Below are positions 17,258 to 26,512 of a stretch of DNA of 64,000 nt, piece by piece (position 1 is the first letter of the stretch; each line of letters begins with the position of its first letter). The notes under the pieces were generated by a model, which searched no databases, was not told the origin of the DNA, and saw only the letters and a program-made list of their open reading frames with translations. A program made the position numbers and the translations under genes. The stretch spans positions 4,032,001 through 4,096,000 of the forward strand of contig NZ_CP116887.1 in NCBI RefSeq assembly GCF_028421645.1, given 5' to 3'. Source of the DNA: Aneurinibacillus sp. Ricciae_BoGa-3. Lineage in GTDB: Bacteria > Bacillota > Bacilli > Aneurinibacillales > Aneurinibacillaceae.

Positions 17258-17285
17258 TATATATAGAAGACATTTTACCTGTCAA
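17256..17285 (-). promoter_or_regulatory. SigA promoter of bioB
   Basis: On the minus strand TTGACA (17280-17285) and TATAAT (17256-17261) with an 18-bp spacer. The transcription start would fall inside the BirA dyad. Confidence 0.7.
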
Positions 17286-17307
17286 TTACGAAAATTTCGC
17301 ACACCAG

Positions 17308-18606
17308 CTAGTGAACCCGGCCGTTTGCCGAACCGCGCGTGTGGTACCTTGATTTTGTGCGGATTAAGTAAATACCAAACCCCATTGACAGCCATAGCAA
17401 TCCTGTGAAAAAACCGGATCCCCCAACAGGTACCAATAAAAGAAGAATAAAGATAAAAGCCAGGGCTGGTAAAAATGGATAACAAGGAGCCAGAAACGGA
17501 GTCGATTCTTCTGCCAGCGTTCCCTTTCTCCGCGAGATAAAAAAGGCCATCATCGTAAATAGAAAAGTCAGCAAGTATAAAAAGCCCGTCGCATTAACCG
17601 CGATGTTGATTGAGCTTGCCAGTGTAAACAGAATTTGGATGCTTACCCCCAGCAGGATGGCCCAGACAGGCGTTTGGAAACGCGGATGAATTTCACCTAT
17701 TTTTTTAGGCAAAAATCCATTGCGGCCCATAGCAAACGCCGTTCTTGAAATAGACATAATAAAAGCATTCGCTGTGGCCGGCAACGCAATCACAATGACC
17801 ATACTGACTAAGGTGGGGCCGAAATCCCCTAAAAACTGCTGGCTTGCTAATGCAACTGGCACTTTGGATAGCCCTAGCTCTTTCCAGGGAACAAGGCCGA
17901 TTGAGACAAACAAAAGGCCCGAATATAGAAAGAGAACAATCAGAATGGATGAAAGAATAGCTCTTGGAATGGTTTTGCCAGGAGTCTTCATTTCTTCCCC
18001 GGCGTCCACTATCACATCCCACCCAACCATAGAAAGAAAACCAACTAATGCTGCGGCAAGGATGCCATTAAATCCATTGGGGGCAAACGGTGAATACAAC
18101 GAGTAATGAACATGGCCAAATCCTAGTGCAAAAAATAAAACCAGCATTAGGATCTCCACAACTACAATTCCCACTTGAACGGCACCGCTGAATTTTACCC
18201 CTAACCCATTTAGAAATGCTAAGAAAAGAAGAAGCACCACTGCGCTTGGCAGCGAAGGCGCACCGGTTAGAGAATGAAGATAGTTGCCGAACCCCCGGGA
18301 TACGAAACTGCTTGCTGCAAGCCATGCCCCCCAATAGGACCATCCGATTAACGTTCCAAGTAAGGGGCCCATTGTTTGACTTACATATTCATAAGCTCCA
18401 CCGGCTCTGGGATAGCGGGAAGCTAACTCCGCATAGCATAACCCTAATAAAATTTCCAGGATCGCAGCTATGACAAAAGCAAGCATGACAGCCGGGCCTG
18501 CTTTTCCGGCTGCTACACCACTAAGGATAAAAATACCGGCTCCCACCATGGCCCCAGTGCCAAGAGCAGTAGCTTCTTTCCATCCTAAATCTCTTTTTAG
18601 ATTCAT
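17308..18606 (-). CDS. APC-family amino acid permease
   Basis: A 432-aa integral membrane transporter with about 12 TM helices. The N-terminal GTGAMVGAGIFILSGVAAGK is the conserved unwound TM1 of APC transporters (substrate backbone binding). YPRAGGAYEYV and GRNGFLPKKIGEIHPRFQTP are further family motifs. ATG at 18606 has AAAGGTG at the right distance; an in-frame GTG at 18615 overlaps this SD. Divergent to a MocR-type regulator 108 bp away that probably controls it. Substrate cannot be read from the sequence. Confidence 0.88.
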   Translation of the reverse strand: MNLKRDLGWKEATALGTGAMVGAGIFILSGVAAGKAGPAVMLAFVIAAILEILLGLCYAELASRYPRAGGAYEYVSQTMGPLLGTLIGWSYWGAWLAASSFVSRGFGNYLHSLTGAPSLPSAVVLLLFLAFLNGLGVKFSGAVQVGIVVVEILMLVLFFALGFGHVHYSLYSPFAPNGFNGILAAALVGFLSMVGWDVIVDAGEEMKTPGKTIPRAILSSILIVLFLYSGLLFVSIGLVPWKELGLSKVPVALASQQFLGDFGPTLVSMVIVIALPATANAFIMSISRTAFAMGRNGFLPKKIGEIHPRFQTPVWAILLGVSIQILFTLASSINIAVNATGFLYLLTFLFTMMAFFISRRKGTLAEESTPFLAPCYPFLPALAFIFILLLLVPVGGSGFFTGLLWLSMGFGIYLIRTKSRYHTRGSANGRVH

Positions 18607-18664
18607 ACGGCTCACCTTTCCTTTCCCCTTTTAAAATTTAACATGATAAAATAATGGAGATAAG

Positions 18665-18697
18665 GACCAATTGCGAGCGTATTTTATGGTACCAATT
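18665..18697. promoter_or_regulatory. Direct repeats in the permease-MocR intergenic region
   Basis: ACCAATT occurs at 18665-18671 and 18691-18697 in the same orientation, 26 bp apart. MocR/GabR regulators commonly bind direct repeats, and the site overlaps the likely -35 region of the permease promoter. Inference from position and repeat only. Confidence 0.45.
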
Positions 18698-18714
18698 AGA
18701 AAAGGGGGCCTAAT

Positions 18715-20139
18715 ATGTTCTGGATACCTATTGATCGATCTTTGGAGATCCCATTAACGCGGCAGGTTTACGAGCAAATTCGCAGACGAATCTTACACGC
18801 AGAGCTTGCTGCGGGTGAATGCCTTCCTCCTACCCGTCAATTAGCCACCCATTTGGGAACGTCGCGGAATATCATAGTGGAAGCGTATGAACAACTGTTA
18901 GCAGAGGGATATATTGAAGCCCGTCAGGGATCCGGTACATATGTGGCGGAAGGCGCTTGCCTAGCTCAACGTGAACAAACAGTGTCGTTCACTACATATG
19001 AAGCGGAGCAAGAACAGCAAGACACAGCGGATCTCATCGATTTTCGCTCAGGCCTTCCCGCTTTGGACATGTTTCCGCGGCAAATGTGGGGACAAACCGC
19101 TAAACAAGTCTGTATGGAAACCTCAAATTCAATTTTTGGCTACGGGCATCCCGAGGGAACCAACCATTTACGACATACATTATGCCGATATCTGAAGAGA
19201 ACAAGAGGGGTGGAATGCCATCCGGATCAACTCGTGATAACAGCTGGCGCCACACAGGCTTTATCCCTTGTAGCCCATCTGCTTTTGTCGCAAGGAGACG
19301 AAGTAATCATTGAAGATCCCATTACGCAGGAAATCCAGACCATTTTCTCTTCCCCCGGGTCTGTACTCTATCCGATTGCTGTCGATGAACTGGGAATGAG
19401 AACGGATTTACTGCCCTTACATAAGACGCCAGGCTTTATTTTTGTGACGCCGTCGCACCAGTTTCCGCTCGGGGGCGTGCTTCCTATTCAACGCCGGATT
19501 GAACTGATCCAATATGCCCGGGCGGTGGATTGTTTCATTGTTGAGGATGACTATGACAGCGAATTTCGTTACCAGGGGGCACCAATAAATTCACTTCAGG
19601 GACTTGATCCGGACAGAGTAATTTATATTGGAACCTTCAGCAAGATACTGTCACCAGCCCTTCGATTGGGCTATTTGATTCTTCCGCCGGCGCTGACCAA
19701 GCGATGTAAAGATCTAAAATGGTTTACCGATCTTCATACCCCGTCCATTGAACAACTTACCCTGGCACATTTTATCGACGAACGGTACCTGGAACGCCAT
19801 ATTAGAAAAATGAAAAAAGTATATAAAACGCGGCGGGATTATGTAAAGCTATGTTTAATAGAACAGTTTGGTACGCTAGTGAACGTTAGCGGCGACTCGA
19901 CAGGTTTGCACTTAATAGCTGAATTTAGCAACATTACATTTTCCAATGAAAAGGTAAATGAATTAATGAAGGAACATAAAGTTAAAATTTATCCAGTTGA
20001 GCTGCATACGATTGAAAAAGGACGACACCGCAACAAAGTGATTTTAGGATATGGTAACTTAACCATGGAAGAGATAGAGGAAGGTGTCAGAAGATTAAAA
20101 CAGGCTCTTATCCCCGGGTTGACTTCCTGCAATCGTTAA
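18715..20139 (+). CDS. MocR/GabR-type PLP-dependent regulator
   Basis: A 474-aa fusion of an N-terminal GntR winged helix (residues ~10-80: YEQIRRRILHAELAAGECLP, then QLATHLGTSRNIIVEAYEQL) and a fold-type I aminotransferase domain. The PLP lysine lies in YIGTFSKILSPALRLGY; DDYDSEFRY is the cofactor-binding Asp/Tyr loop. Such proteins sense PLP-amino-compound adducts. ATG at 18715 has AAGGGGG. It is divergent from the permease gene, so autoregulation and control of uptake are likely. Confidence 0.88.
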   Translation: MFWIPIDRSLEIPLTRQVYEQIRRRILHAELAAGECLPPTRQLATHLGTSRNIIVEAYEQLLAEGYIEARQGSGTYVAEGACLAQREQTVSFTTYEAEQEQQDTADLIDFRSGLPALDMFPRQMWGQTAKQVCMETSNSIFGYGHPEGTNHLRHTLCRYLKRTRGVECHPDQLVITAGATQALSLVAHLLLSQGDEVIIEDPITQEIQTIFSSPGSVLYPIAVDELGMRTDLLPLHKTPGFIFVTPSHQFPLGGVLPIQRRIELIQYARAVDCFIVEDDYDSEFRYQGAPINSLQGLDPDRVIYIGTFSKILSPALRLGYLILPPALTKRCKDLKWFTDLHTPSIEQLTLAHFIDERYLERHIRKMKKVYKTRRDYVKLCLIEQFGTLVNVSGDSTGLHLIAEFSNITFSNEKVNELMKEHKVKIYPVELHTIEKGRHRNKVILGYGNLTMEEIEEGVRRLKQALIPGLTSCNR

Positions 20140-20180
20140 CAGGGTGCTTATCCCACTCCATGCCATCATGTAATTTGATG

Positions 20181-20221
20181 AAAAAAGAGCTTGTTCTCAT
20201 TATGAGAACAAGCTCTTTTTC
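20181..20221. terminator. Strong bidirectional terminator
   Basis: A perfect stem AAAGAGCTTGTTCTCA/TGAGAACAAGCTCTTT flanked by A-runs and T-runs. It separates the converging MocR and sdhB genes. Confidence 0.92.
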
Positions 20222-20247
20222 TGTGTAGCATTCGCTGCTGGTTTATC

Positions 20248-20997
20248 TTAGCTACGGAAAAAGTTTTTAATAGATTGCACCGTAGTGGCGCGGTTCATCG
20301 CGGCAATTGAAGTGGTGAGCGGAATGCCTTTCGGGCAGGACTGCACACAGTTTTGTGAGTTACCGCAGTCTGTAATACCGCCTTCACCCATTAAGGCTTC
20401 CAGGCGCTCATCTTTATTCATTTTGCCTGTTGGATGCTCATTGAAAAGACGAACCTGTGATATAGCAAATGCGCCGATAAACGGCGATTTATCGTTTACG
20501 TTCGGGCATGCTTCCAGGCATACACCACACGTCATGCAACGGGAAAGTTCATACGCCCACTGGCGATCAACTTCTGGCATGCGAGGTCCCGGTCCCAGAT
20601 CATGAGTACCGTCAATCGGAATCCATGCTTTTACGCGCTTGAGTGCGTTAAACATGCGGCTGCGGTCAACAGCCAAGTCGCGGTTGATTGGGAACGTGCT
20701 CATTGGTTCAAGGCGAATTGGCTGTTCAAGGCGATCCACAAGTGCCGTACATGCCTGACGCGGCTTGCCGTTAATCACCATGGAACATGCACCACAAACC
20801 TCTTCTAGGCAGTTCATTTCCCAGGTAATCGGCGCTACCTTTGTGCCGTCTGCGGTTACAGGATTGCGCTGAATTTCCATCAGGCATCCAATTACATTCA
20901 TATTCGGACGGTATTCAATCTTGAATTCTTGTTTATATGGCGCTCCGTCAGGTCCATCCTGACGCGTTATAATTAAATGGATAGTTTTATCAGCCAT
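20248..20997 (-). CDS. sdhB: Succinate dehydrogenase iron-sulfur subunit
   Basis: Electron-transfer subunit of complex II (249 aa). Three cluster motifs are seen: CLEEVCGACSMVINGKPRQAC for [2Fe-2S] (near residue 60; given here as the two halves CLEEVCGAC and GKPRQAC), SRCMTCGVCLEACPN for [4Fe-4S], and NCVQSCPKGIP for [3Fe-4S]. Last gene of sdhCAB, 6 bp after sdhA. ATG at 20997. Confidence 0.96.
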   Translation of the reverse strand: MADKTIHLIITRQDGPDGAPYKQEFKIEYRPNMNVIGCLMEIQRNPVTADGTKVAPITWEMNCLEEVCGACSMVINGKPRQACTALVDRLEQPIRLEPMSTFPINRDLAVDRSRMFNALKRVKAWIPIDGTHDLGPGPRMPEVDRQWAYELSRCMTCGVCLEACPNVNDKSPFIGAFAISQVRLFNEHPTGKMNKDERLEALMGEGGITDCGNSQNCVQSCPKGIPLTTSIAAMNRATTVQSIKNFFRS

Positions 20998-21003
20998 CGG
21001 TTA

Positions 21004-22779
21004 TTACACCTCTTTTTTCTCAGTAACTTCGTGCTTCGTCGAATAATCACGCTTACGAGGTTTCAACAGAGAGATATCGACATCTTCGTATGAAATGTCT
21101 GGCCCTTGCGTTGCAGCATTGTAAGATGCAATGGTTGTTTTCAGGAAGTTTTGATCGTCGCGCTCCGGGAAGTCCGGTTTGTAGTGGGCACCGCGGCTCT
21201 CATTACGGTTAAGCGCACCAAGCGTAATAACACGGGCAAGCATGAACATGTTCCAGAGCTGGCGGGTGAACGATGCACCTGCGTTACTCCATTTGGATGT
21301 GTCGTTGATATTGATATTTTGGTAACGTTCCATAAGCTCCTGGATTTTTTCATCCGTTTGCTGCAGCTTATCATTAAAGCGTACAACGGTTACGTTCTCT
21401 GTCATCCAGGTACCAAGCTCACGGTGAAGAATATAAGCATTTTCCTTGCCATCCAGACTCAGAAGGCGGTTATATTTCTCCTGCTCTTGTTTAACCTGAC
21501 TATTAAACACAGAATCAGACACATCATCAGACGATTTGCTAAGGCCATTAATGTATTCAATTGCTTTAGGCCCAGCCACCATACCGCCGTATACTGCGGA
21601 AAGCAGGGAGTTAGCTCCCAGACGGTTTCCTCCGTGCTGTGAGAAGTCACATTCACCGGCAGCAAACAAGCCTGGTACATTGGTCATTTGATTGTAGTCA
21701 ACCCACATTCCGCCCATGGAGTAATGGACAGCCGGGAAGATTTTCATTGGAACTTTACGCGGATCGTCGCCAACGAATTTTTCATAGATTTCTATGATAC
21801 CGCCAAGCTTAACATCAAGTTCATGCGGATCTTTGTGGGAGAGGTCAAGATAAACCATGTTCTCGCCATTAATGCCAAGCTTCTCATCCACGCAAACATG
21901 AAAGATTTCCCTTGTTGCAATATCACGCGGTACAAGGTTTCCATAAGCCGGGTATTTTTCTTCAAGGAAGTACCAAGGCTTACCATCTTTATACGTCCAG
22001 ATACGGCCGCCCTCACCGCGCGCTGATTCGGACATCAGGCGGAGCTTGTCATCCCCAGGAATAGCAGTAGGATGAATCTGAATAAATTCCCCGTTAGCAT
22101 ATTTAACGCCCTGCTGGTACAGTGCCGAGGCAGCTGTCCCGGTATTGATAACAGAGTTAGTAGATTTACCAAAGATAATTCCGGGGCCGCCTGTCGCCAT
22201 AATTACAGCATCCGCTTTAAACGATTCAATCTCCATGCTTTTGAGATTCTGTGCCGTAATACCACGGCATACGCCGCTTTCATCCATAACAGCAGAAAGA
22301 AATTCATAGCCCTCATGCTTGGTCACCAGTCCGCTTACTTCCCAGCGGCGTACCTGCTCATCCAGCGCGTAAAGCAGCTGCTGTCCAGTGGTTGCCCCGG
22401 CGAAAGCTGTACGGTGGTGCTGTGTGCCGCCGAAACGGCGGAAGTCAATCAAACCTTCCGGGGTTCGGTTAAACATAACACCCATACGATCAAACATATA
22501 AATAATACCAGGGGCAGCATCACACATAGCTTTTACAGGAGGCTGATTCGCCAGGAAGTCTCCGCCATAAACTGTATCGTCAAAGTGAATCCATGGGGAG
22601 TCCCCTTCACCTTTTGTGTTAACCGCTCCGTTAATACCGCCCTGTGCGCAAACTGAGTGAGAGCGTTTAACCGGTACAATAGAGAACAGCTCTACAGATA
22701 CGCCGGCTTCAGCTGCTTTAATGGTTGACATCAATCCAGCAAGGCCGCCGCCGACAACAATAATTTTACCTTTACTCAT
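21004..22779 (-). CDS. sdhA: Succinate dehydrogenase flavoprotein subunit
   Basis: Catalytic subunit that oxidises succinate to fumarate with covalently bound FAD (591 aa). It has the Rossmann motif VVGGGLAGLMSTIKAAEAG, the flavin-linked His region SHSVCAQGGINGAVN, and active-site segments TAFAGATTGQQLLYAL and HYSMGGMWVDYN. The C-terminus carries RNESRGAHYKPDFPERDD, typical of SdhA/FrdA. Middle gene of sdhCAB. ATG at 22779 with GGAGGGGG. Confidence 0.97.
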   Translation of the reverse strand: MSKGKIIVVGGGLAGLMSTIKAAEAGVSVELFSIVPVKRSHSVCAQGGINGAVNTKGEGDSPWIHFDDTVYGGDFLANQPPVKAMCDAAPGIIYMFDRMGVMFNRTPEGLIDFRRFGGTQHHRTAFAGATTGQQLLYALDEQVRRWEVSGLVTKHEGYEFLSAVMDESGVCRGITAQNLKSMEIESFKADAVIMATGGPGIIFGKSTNSVINTGTAASALYQQGVKYANGEFIQIHPTAIPGDDKLRLMSESARGEGGRIWTYKDGKPWYFLEEKYPAYGNLVPRDIATREIFHVCVDEKLGINGENMVYLDLSHKDPHELDVKLGGIIEIYEKFVGDDPRKVPMKIFPAVHYSMGGMWVDYNQMTNVPGLFAAGECDFSQHGGNRLGANSLLSAVYGGMVAGPKAIEYINGLSKSSDDVSDSVFNSQVKQEQEKYNRLLSLDGKENAYILHRELGTWMTENVTVVRFNDKLQQTDEKIQELMERYQNININDTSKWSNAGASFTRQLWNMFMLARVITLGALNRNESRGAHYKPDFPERDDQNFLKTTIASYNAATQGPDISYEDVDISLLKPRKRDYSTKHEVTEKKEV

Positions 22780-22791
22780 GCTTCCCCCTCC

Positions 22792-23442
22792 TTAACGTTG
22801 CATTGCCTGGGCTACATCTACCGGATGTGCGAATGCAAATAGTGCCATTAATCCCATGGCAGACATTAATATGAAAATGATAATTGTTACATAAGTAGAA
22901 ATACGCTGTGCACGCGGCCCTACTGTAATACCCCAGCTAACACCAAAACTCCAAAGCCCGTTGGCAAAATGGAAAATCGCGCACAGGAGGCCGATGATAT
23001 AAAAAGTTAACATGAGCGGGTTTGCCAGAATGTCATTCATCGCTTTAAATAAACCGCTTGCCTGCGTTGTTCCCATAACAAGCTGAATTTTCGTTTCCCA
23101 CACATGCCATGCAATAAAGATAAGCGTAATAACACCTGTAACACGCTGCAGCATAAACATTACGTTCCGAAAATAACCGTAATTTCCCACGTTGTTTTTC
23201 GCCTGGAAAGCGATGTATAATCCGTAAATGCCGTGGTATAAGATTGGTAAAAAGATAAAGACAATTTCGATTAGCGAGAGAAACGGAAGCCCTTCCAAAA
23301 ATGAAACACGAGTCTCAAAAGCAGCTTCACCGCGAGTCGCATAATAGTTGGTTAATAGATGGATAAACAAAAACGCACCAATCGGTACAACTCCCAAAAG
23401 GGAGTGGAGTTTTCGATTGAAGAAATGACGATGTCCTTCCAT
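22792..23442 (-). CDS. sdhC: Succinate dehydrogenase cytochrome b558 subunit
   Basis: Membrane anchor of complex II (216 aa) with five predicted TM helices, matching the single-subunit di-heme anchor of Bacillus-type enzymes. Heme-ligand histidines are likely in FLFIHLLTNYYA, ILYHGIYGLYIA, FIAWHVWETK and IFHFANGLWSF. First gene of sdhCAB. ATG at 23442 has GGGGGG. A 298-bp A+T-rich region precedes it. Confidence 0.94.
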   Translation of the reverse strand: MEGHRHFFNRKLHSLLGVVPIGAFLFIHLLTNYYATRGEAAFETRVSFLEGLPFLSLIEIVFIFLPILYHGIYGLYIAFQAKNNVGNYGYFRNVMFMLQRVTGVITLIFIAWHVWETKIQLVMGTTQASGLFKAMNDILANPLMLTFYIIGLLCAIFHFANGLWSFGVSWGITVGPRAQRISTYVTIIIFILMSAMGLMALFAFAHPVDVAQAMQR

Positions 23443-23740
23443 TGAAGCAATCCCCCCTTTAAGTTTTCAGCAAATACTTTGATTTTTTTCATAACGGTTT
23501 CAACTAATAAAGTTCTCTCTTTTGAACTCTCCTTTTTTATCCACTCCTATTTTCTCTGACTCCCCCTTCTAATATGAACAAATCCTTATTAAATAAAGCT
23601 TGTTACACTTTGGTGAAAATGAACAGATTGTGACAAAATTATTTTACTCCTAGACGAGGTAAGCGTCAAGGAATGCCTTACTCTGTTGTCGAATCACGGC
23701 GAAATTTTTCAGAGAAAAAGGGCGAAGTTGAGAGCCTTCC
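23443..23740 (-). promoter_or_regulatory. sdhCAB upstream region
   Basis: A+T-rich gap of 298 bp. On the minus strand a weak SigA candidate (TTCACC, 18 bp, TTTAAT near 23600) would leave a leader of about 140 nt. The leader includes a small stem AGTTC/GAACT. No coding sequence is apparent. Confidence 0.3.
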
Positions 23741-23941
23741 CTACATATAATCCCATTGCCCGTTTTTTATCCGGTATATCGTCCTATAGCTAATGCTGAA
23801 ATCCTTTTCAATGCTTTTAGGTGATTCCCCTTCTAGTAATCTCCTTTTAATTGCCTGAATATCCAGAGCATCAATTCCTTTTAATTTGGCCGCAGAGAGG
23901 TGCGCTTTCCATTCCGGAGTGAACTGTTTCTTTAACCTCAT
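23741..23941 (-). CDS. Small helix-turn-helix protein
   Basis: A 66-aa basic protein. Residues ~26-60 look like a resolvase/transposase-type HTH: DIQAIKRRLLEGESPKSIEK followed by DFSISYRTIYRIKNGQW. The ATG at 23941 is preceded by AAAGGGG at 9 nt. Small stand-alone HTH proteins of this kind are found as phage or transposon relics and as host regulators; neither is proven here. It sits between uspA' and sdhC with no obvious partner. Confidence 0.55.
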   Translation of the reverse strand: MRLKKQFTPEWKAHLSAAKLKGIDALDIQAIKRRLLEGESPKSIEKDFSISYRTIYRIKNGQWDYM

Positions 23942-24027
23942 TAAATCCAGCCCCTTTCTTAAATTTGCACAAAGAAAAAGCAGCTGCGATGTTTAGATGT
24001 ATACAGCTGCTCTGGCGAGTCTCTTTC

Positions 24028-24210
24028 CTACTTGACGATTACGACCGGACACAAGGCTTGGTGCAGTACTTTATGGCTTACACTCCCGAGAATCATTTCG
24101 CCAATAGCGCCCAAACCCCTGCTCCCGATCACAATTAGGTCATAGCCTTCCCGATTGGCAAGATGGCAAATTCCTTCTGCTGCAAATCCAGCCAGGTGAA
24201 CAATCTCCAC
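24028..24210 (-). pseudogene. 5'-truncated universal stress protein (UspA C-terminal half)
   Basis: The last ~60 residues of a UspA domain: GYDLIVIGSRGLGAIGEMIL and GSVSHKVLHQALCPVVIVK, with the ATP-binding G-x2-G-x9-G-S motif intact. A normal UspA is ~140 aa; the N-terminal half with the first beta strands is missing. In-frame sequence extends upstream only ~12 codons to a stop, inside the end of the MFS gene, and the GTG at 24210 has no SD. I read it as a remnant, possibly joined to the MFS gene by a deletion. Expression as a short domain cannot be excluded. Confidence 0.65.
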
Positions 24211-24226
24211 TTCTAAATGACAACCG

Positions 24227-25663
24227 TTATTGGCCGCTTTCCTTCAATTTGCGCAGAGCCTTCCGAAATCCGGCATCGCCGGTGAAATCCTCATTTTTTT
24301 CTTCTGGCTGCCGGCTCTCCTGAGAAACAGCTTTTTCACTCTGGTGGAACTGCTGCAGAGCTTTCCTGTAGTCCAAATCCCCCATAGGTTCATCGACCTT
24401 CTCCACTTTCGGAACAGGAGGCTGGTGGAAATTACGCAGTGCGCTTCGGAACTCTTCATCCAGCCGGGAACTTTCATCATCACTGCGTTCCGACCGTTCC
24501 TTGTTTGCTGTTTTTACAGGGATAAGCATAAGCAGAAAACCTATGATAACAACAATGGCCGTCACACCGAACGGAGTGTGAGGCGCATAGGTGTCGCCGA
24601 TATAACCGGATAGAATGGGTGCAATGGCTGCTCCAAGCCAGCGGACAAAGTTATACACGCCTGATGTAATTCCCCGTGCATAAGGGGAACACTCCATCAC
24701 ATAGCTGGTAAACAATGCGTTATTTAGCCCGGAAATAAGACCGGACGCGATAATAAGAACAACAAGAATCCACACGGTTTTAACGAACAGCATCAACGCC
24801 AGGAAAATAGCAAAAACGAACAATCCAAAACGAATAAGCGACCTTGGCTGCCACCTTCTTTCTAACTGGTGAGAAAGAACGGCAGAACCATAGGCGAGGC
24901 ACAAGCCCCAGCCAAAGAATATAAACCCAAGTTGGATAGCTGATAGTCGCAAGACAATCGGCGAGTAAGACAGCACGGTAAAAAATCCATAATAATAAAG
25001 CATGCCGGCGAGCGCGCCTTGAATAAACGGTTTATTGGTAAAGAGGCGGCCCATTTCGCGCAAGCCCGCGGCCTGCCTTCTCTGCATGTTGGCCGGCTCC
25101 TTTACGAATGAAAGAACGAGAATAAATGCGAGAAAAATTAAAATACCTGTTGCAAAGAAAGGATACCGCCAGCTAACGCCGCCCAATAGCCCCCCTACAA
25201 GCGGTCCACCCGCCATCCCTAATCCAATGGCTGCTTCGTATAAACCAACCGCTGAGCTAACGTCATCGGAAAGCGCAATAAGCAAAGTCATCGCAGTGGC
25301 AAAGAACATCGAGTTGCCCAGTCCCCAGCCTGCCCGGAAAATCGACAGTTCTGCGATACTGTTGGAAAACCCGCATACCAGCGAAAATACCGTCACTATG
25401 CCTAACCCGATCACCATCATCTTCTTGTCGCCGATTTTTCCGGCAGCGAGCCCTGACGGCAGCATCATAATCGCCATCGTAAAGATATACGCGGTAAACA
25501 GCAACTCTACCTGTGCTGAACTGGCGCCAATTTGTTCCGCAATTACAGGCAGGAGCGGATCAACGACACCAATTCCCATAAATGCAAGGAACGTAGCAAA
25601 AACGGTTATAATTTTACCACGGCGCCGTTTTCGATTAATCAGCTCCACATTATCATCTTCCAA
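24227..25663 (-). CDS. MFS transporter with a repeated cytoplasmic tail
   Basis: A ~478-aa major facilitator with 12 predicted TM helices up to about residue 390. Features include GVVDPLLPVIAEQIGAS in TM1 and GKIGDKKMMVIG, the loop 2-3 motif A. The last ~80 residues are hydrophilic and contain three copies of a short amphipathic repeat: LDEEFRSALRNFHQ, GDLDYRKALQQFHQ and GDAGFRKALRKLKE. The likely start is TTG 25663 (11 nt after GGGAGG); a GTG at 25672 is only 2 nt from that SD. Divergent from a PadR regulator, hence probably a drug-type exporter controlled by it. Substrate unknown. Confidence 0.85.
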   Translation of the reverse strand: MEDDNVELINRKRRRGKIITVFATFLAFMGIGVVDPLLPVIAEQIGASSAQVELLFTAYIFTMAIMMLPSGLAAGKIGDKKMMVIGLGIVTVFSLVCGFSNSIAELSIFRAGWGLGNSMFFATAMTLLIALSDDVSSAVGLYEAAIGLGMAGGPLVGGLLGGVSWRYPFFATGILIFLAFILVLSFVKEPANMQRRQAAGLREMGRLFTNKPFIQGALAGMLYYYGFFTVLSYSPIVLRLSAIQLGFIFFGWGLCLAYGSAVLSHQLERRWQPRSLIRFGLFVFAIFLALMLFVKTVWILVVLIIASGLISGLNNALFTSYVMECSPYARGITSGVYNFVRWLGAAIAPILSGYIGDTYAPHTPFGVTAIVVIIGFLLMLIPVKTANKERSERSDDESSRLDEEFRSALRNFHQPPVPKVEKVDEPMGDLDYRKALQQFHQSEKAVSQESRQPEEKNEDFTGDAGFRKALRKLKESGQ

Positions 25664-25790
25664 TATAGCCACTTCCTCCCTTAGATTATCGATATCCGCA
25701 TGCCCATACGATTAGCGTTACCCATAAAAACAAATTAAGTATTTTATGAGTATGATTTTTTGCTGAAATATGTTTAAATTTAAATAGCGG

Positions 25791-25865
25791 ATATGTAAAT
25801 TTTTATATATAAGTTAACGTATCCAGTATAATCTCATTTGTATTTATATGTCAATATTTATATAT
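25791..25865. promoter_or_regulatory. Two 20-bp direct repeats between MFS and padR
   Basis: ATATGTAAATTTTTATATAT (25791-25810) and ATATGTCAATATTTATATAT (25846-25865) match at 18 of 20 positions, 55 bp apart, flanking a TATAAT near 25825. The position in a divergent MFS/PadR gap makes them candidate PadR operators. Confidence 0.45.
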
Positions 25866-25889
25866 GCAGAGTGTTGTTAGGAGGCTATT

Positions 25890-26438
25890 ATGAATACGCT
25901 TGGTTATGCTTTGCTCGGCATGCTTGTTCGAAAACCCTGTACAGGCTATGAGTTGACCCAGCTGCTTGAGGTATTCTGGCAGGCGAAACACAGCCAGATT
26001 TATCCCCTGCTTACCAAACTAGAACAAGAAGAGTATGTGACCTTTGTTCACGTTGAACAGACAGGAAAGCCGGATAAAAAGATTTATTCCATTACAGACA
26101 AAGGAAAATCGCTTCTGCAACAGTGGATTGCAAATTCACCCTCCGCCCCTGTTATACGGGATGAGTTTCTGATTAAGGCGTACAGCATAAGGTTAACGGA
26201 TGTGGCCACAGCAAAGAGGCTTTTCGAAGAACGAATCCAGATACATGAAAAGAAGATTGAATACAGAAAAACAGAAATTGAAAAAATGAAACAAGAGTTT
26301 GGTGATGAAACTGAAATCGCAACCTCGATACACTTTGGACGCTACATTTTGTTCCAACGGAAGCTGCAGTTAGAAGAGGAAGAAATAAAATGGTGCCGAT
26401 GGGTAATGGCACTGCTCCTAAAAAATAGCGTAGGCTAG
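25890..26438 (+). CDS. PadR-family transcriptional regulator
   Basis: A 182-aa PadR protein. The N-terminal winged helix is clear (YALLGMLVRKPCTGYELTQL, then SQIYPLLTKLEQEEYVTF), and the C-terminal part is a long helical dimerisation domain (KKIEYRKTEIEKMKQEFGDE), as in PadR subfamily 1 / VirR-like proteins. ATG at 25890 has AGGAGG. Divergent from the MFS gene, which it probably represses. Terminated by the hairpin at 26461. Confidence 0.9.
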   Translation: MNTLGYALLGMLVRKPCTGYELTQLLEVFWQAKHSQIYPLLTKLEQEEYVTFVHVEQTGKPDKKIYSITDKGKSLLQQWIANSPSAPVIRDEFLIKAYSIRLTDVATAKRLFEERIQIHEKKIEYRKTEIEKMKQEFGDETEIATSIHFGRYILFQRKLQLEEEEIKWCRWVMALLLKNSVG

Positions 26439-26460
26439 GAATTTGGGGAATTAAAAGAAG

Positions 26461-26502
26461 AAAACCGCTGATCTTCTGTAAAAGGAAGATCAGCGGTTTT
26501 TT
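26461..26502. terminator. Bidirectional terminator between padR and metX
   Basis: A perfect 16-bp stem AAAACCGCTGATCTTC/GAAGATCAGCGGTTTT, 8-nt loop, T-runs on both strands. Confidence 0.92.
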
Positions 26503-26512
26503 AGATTGATGC

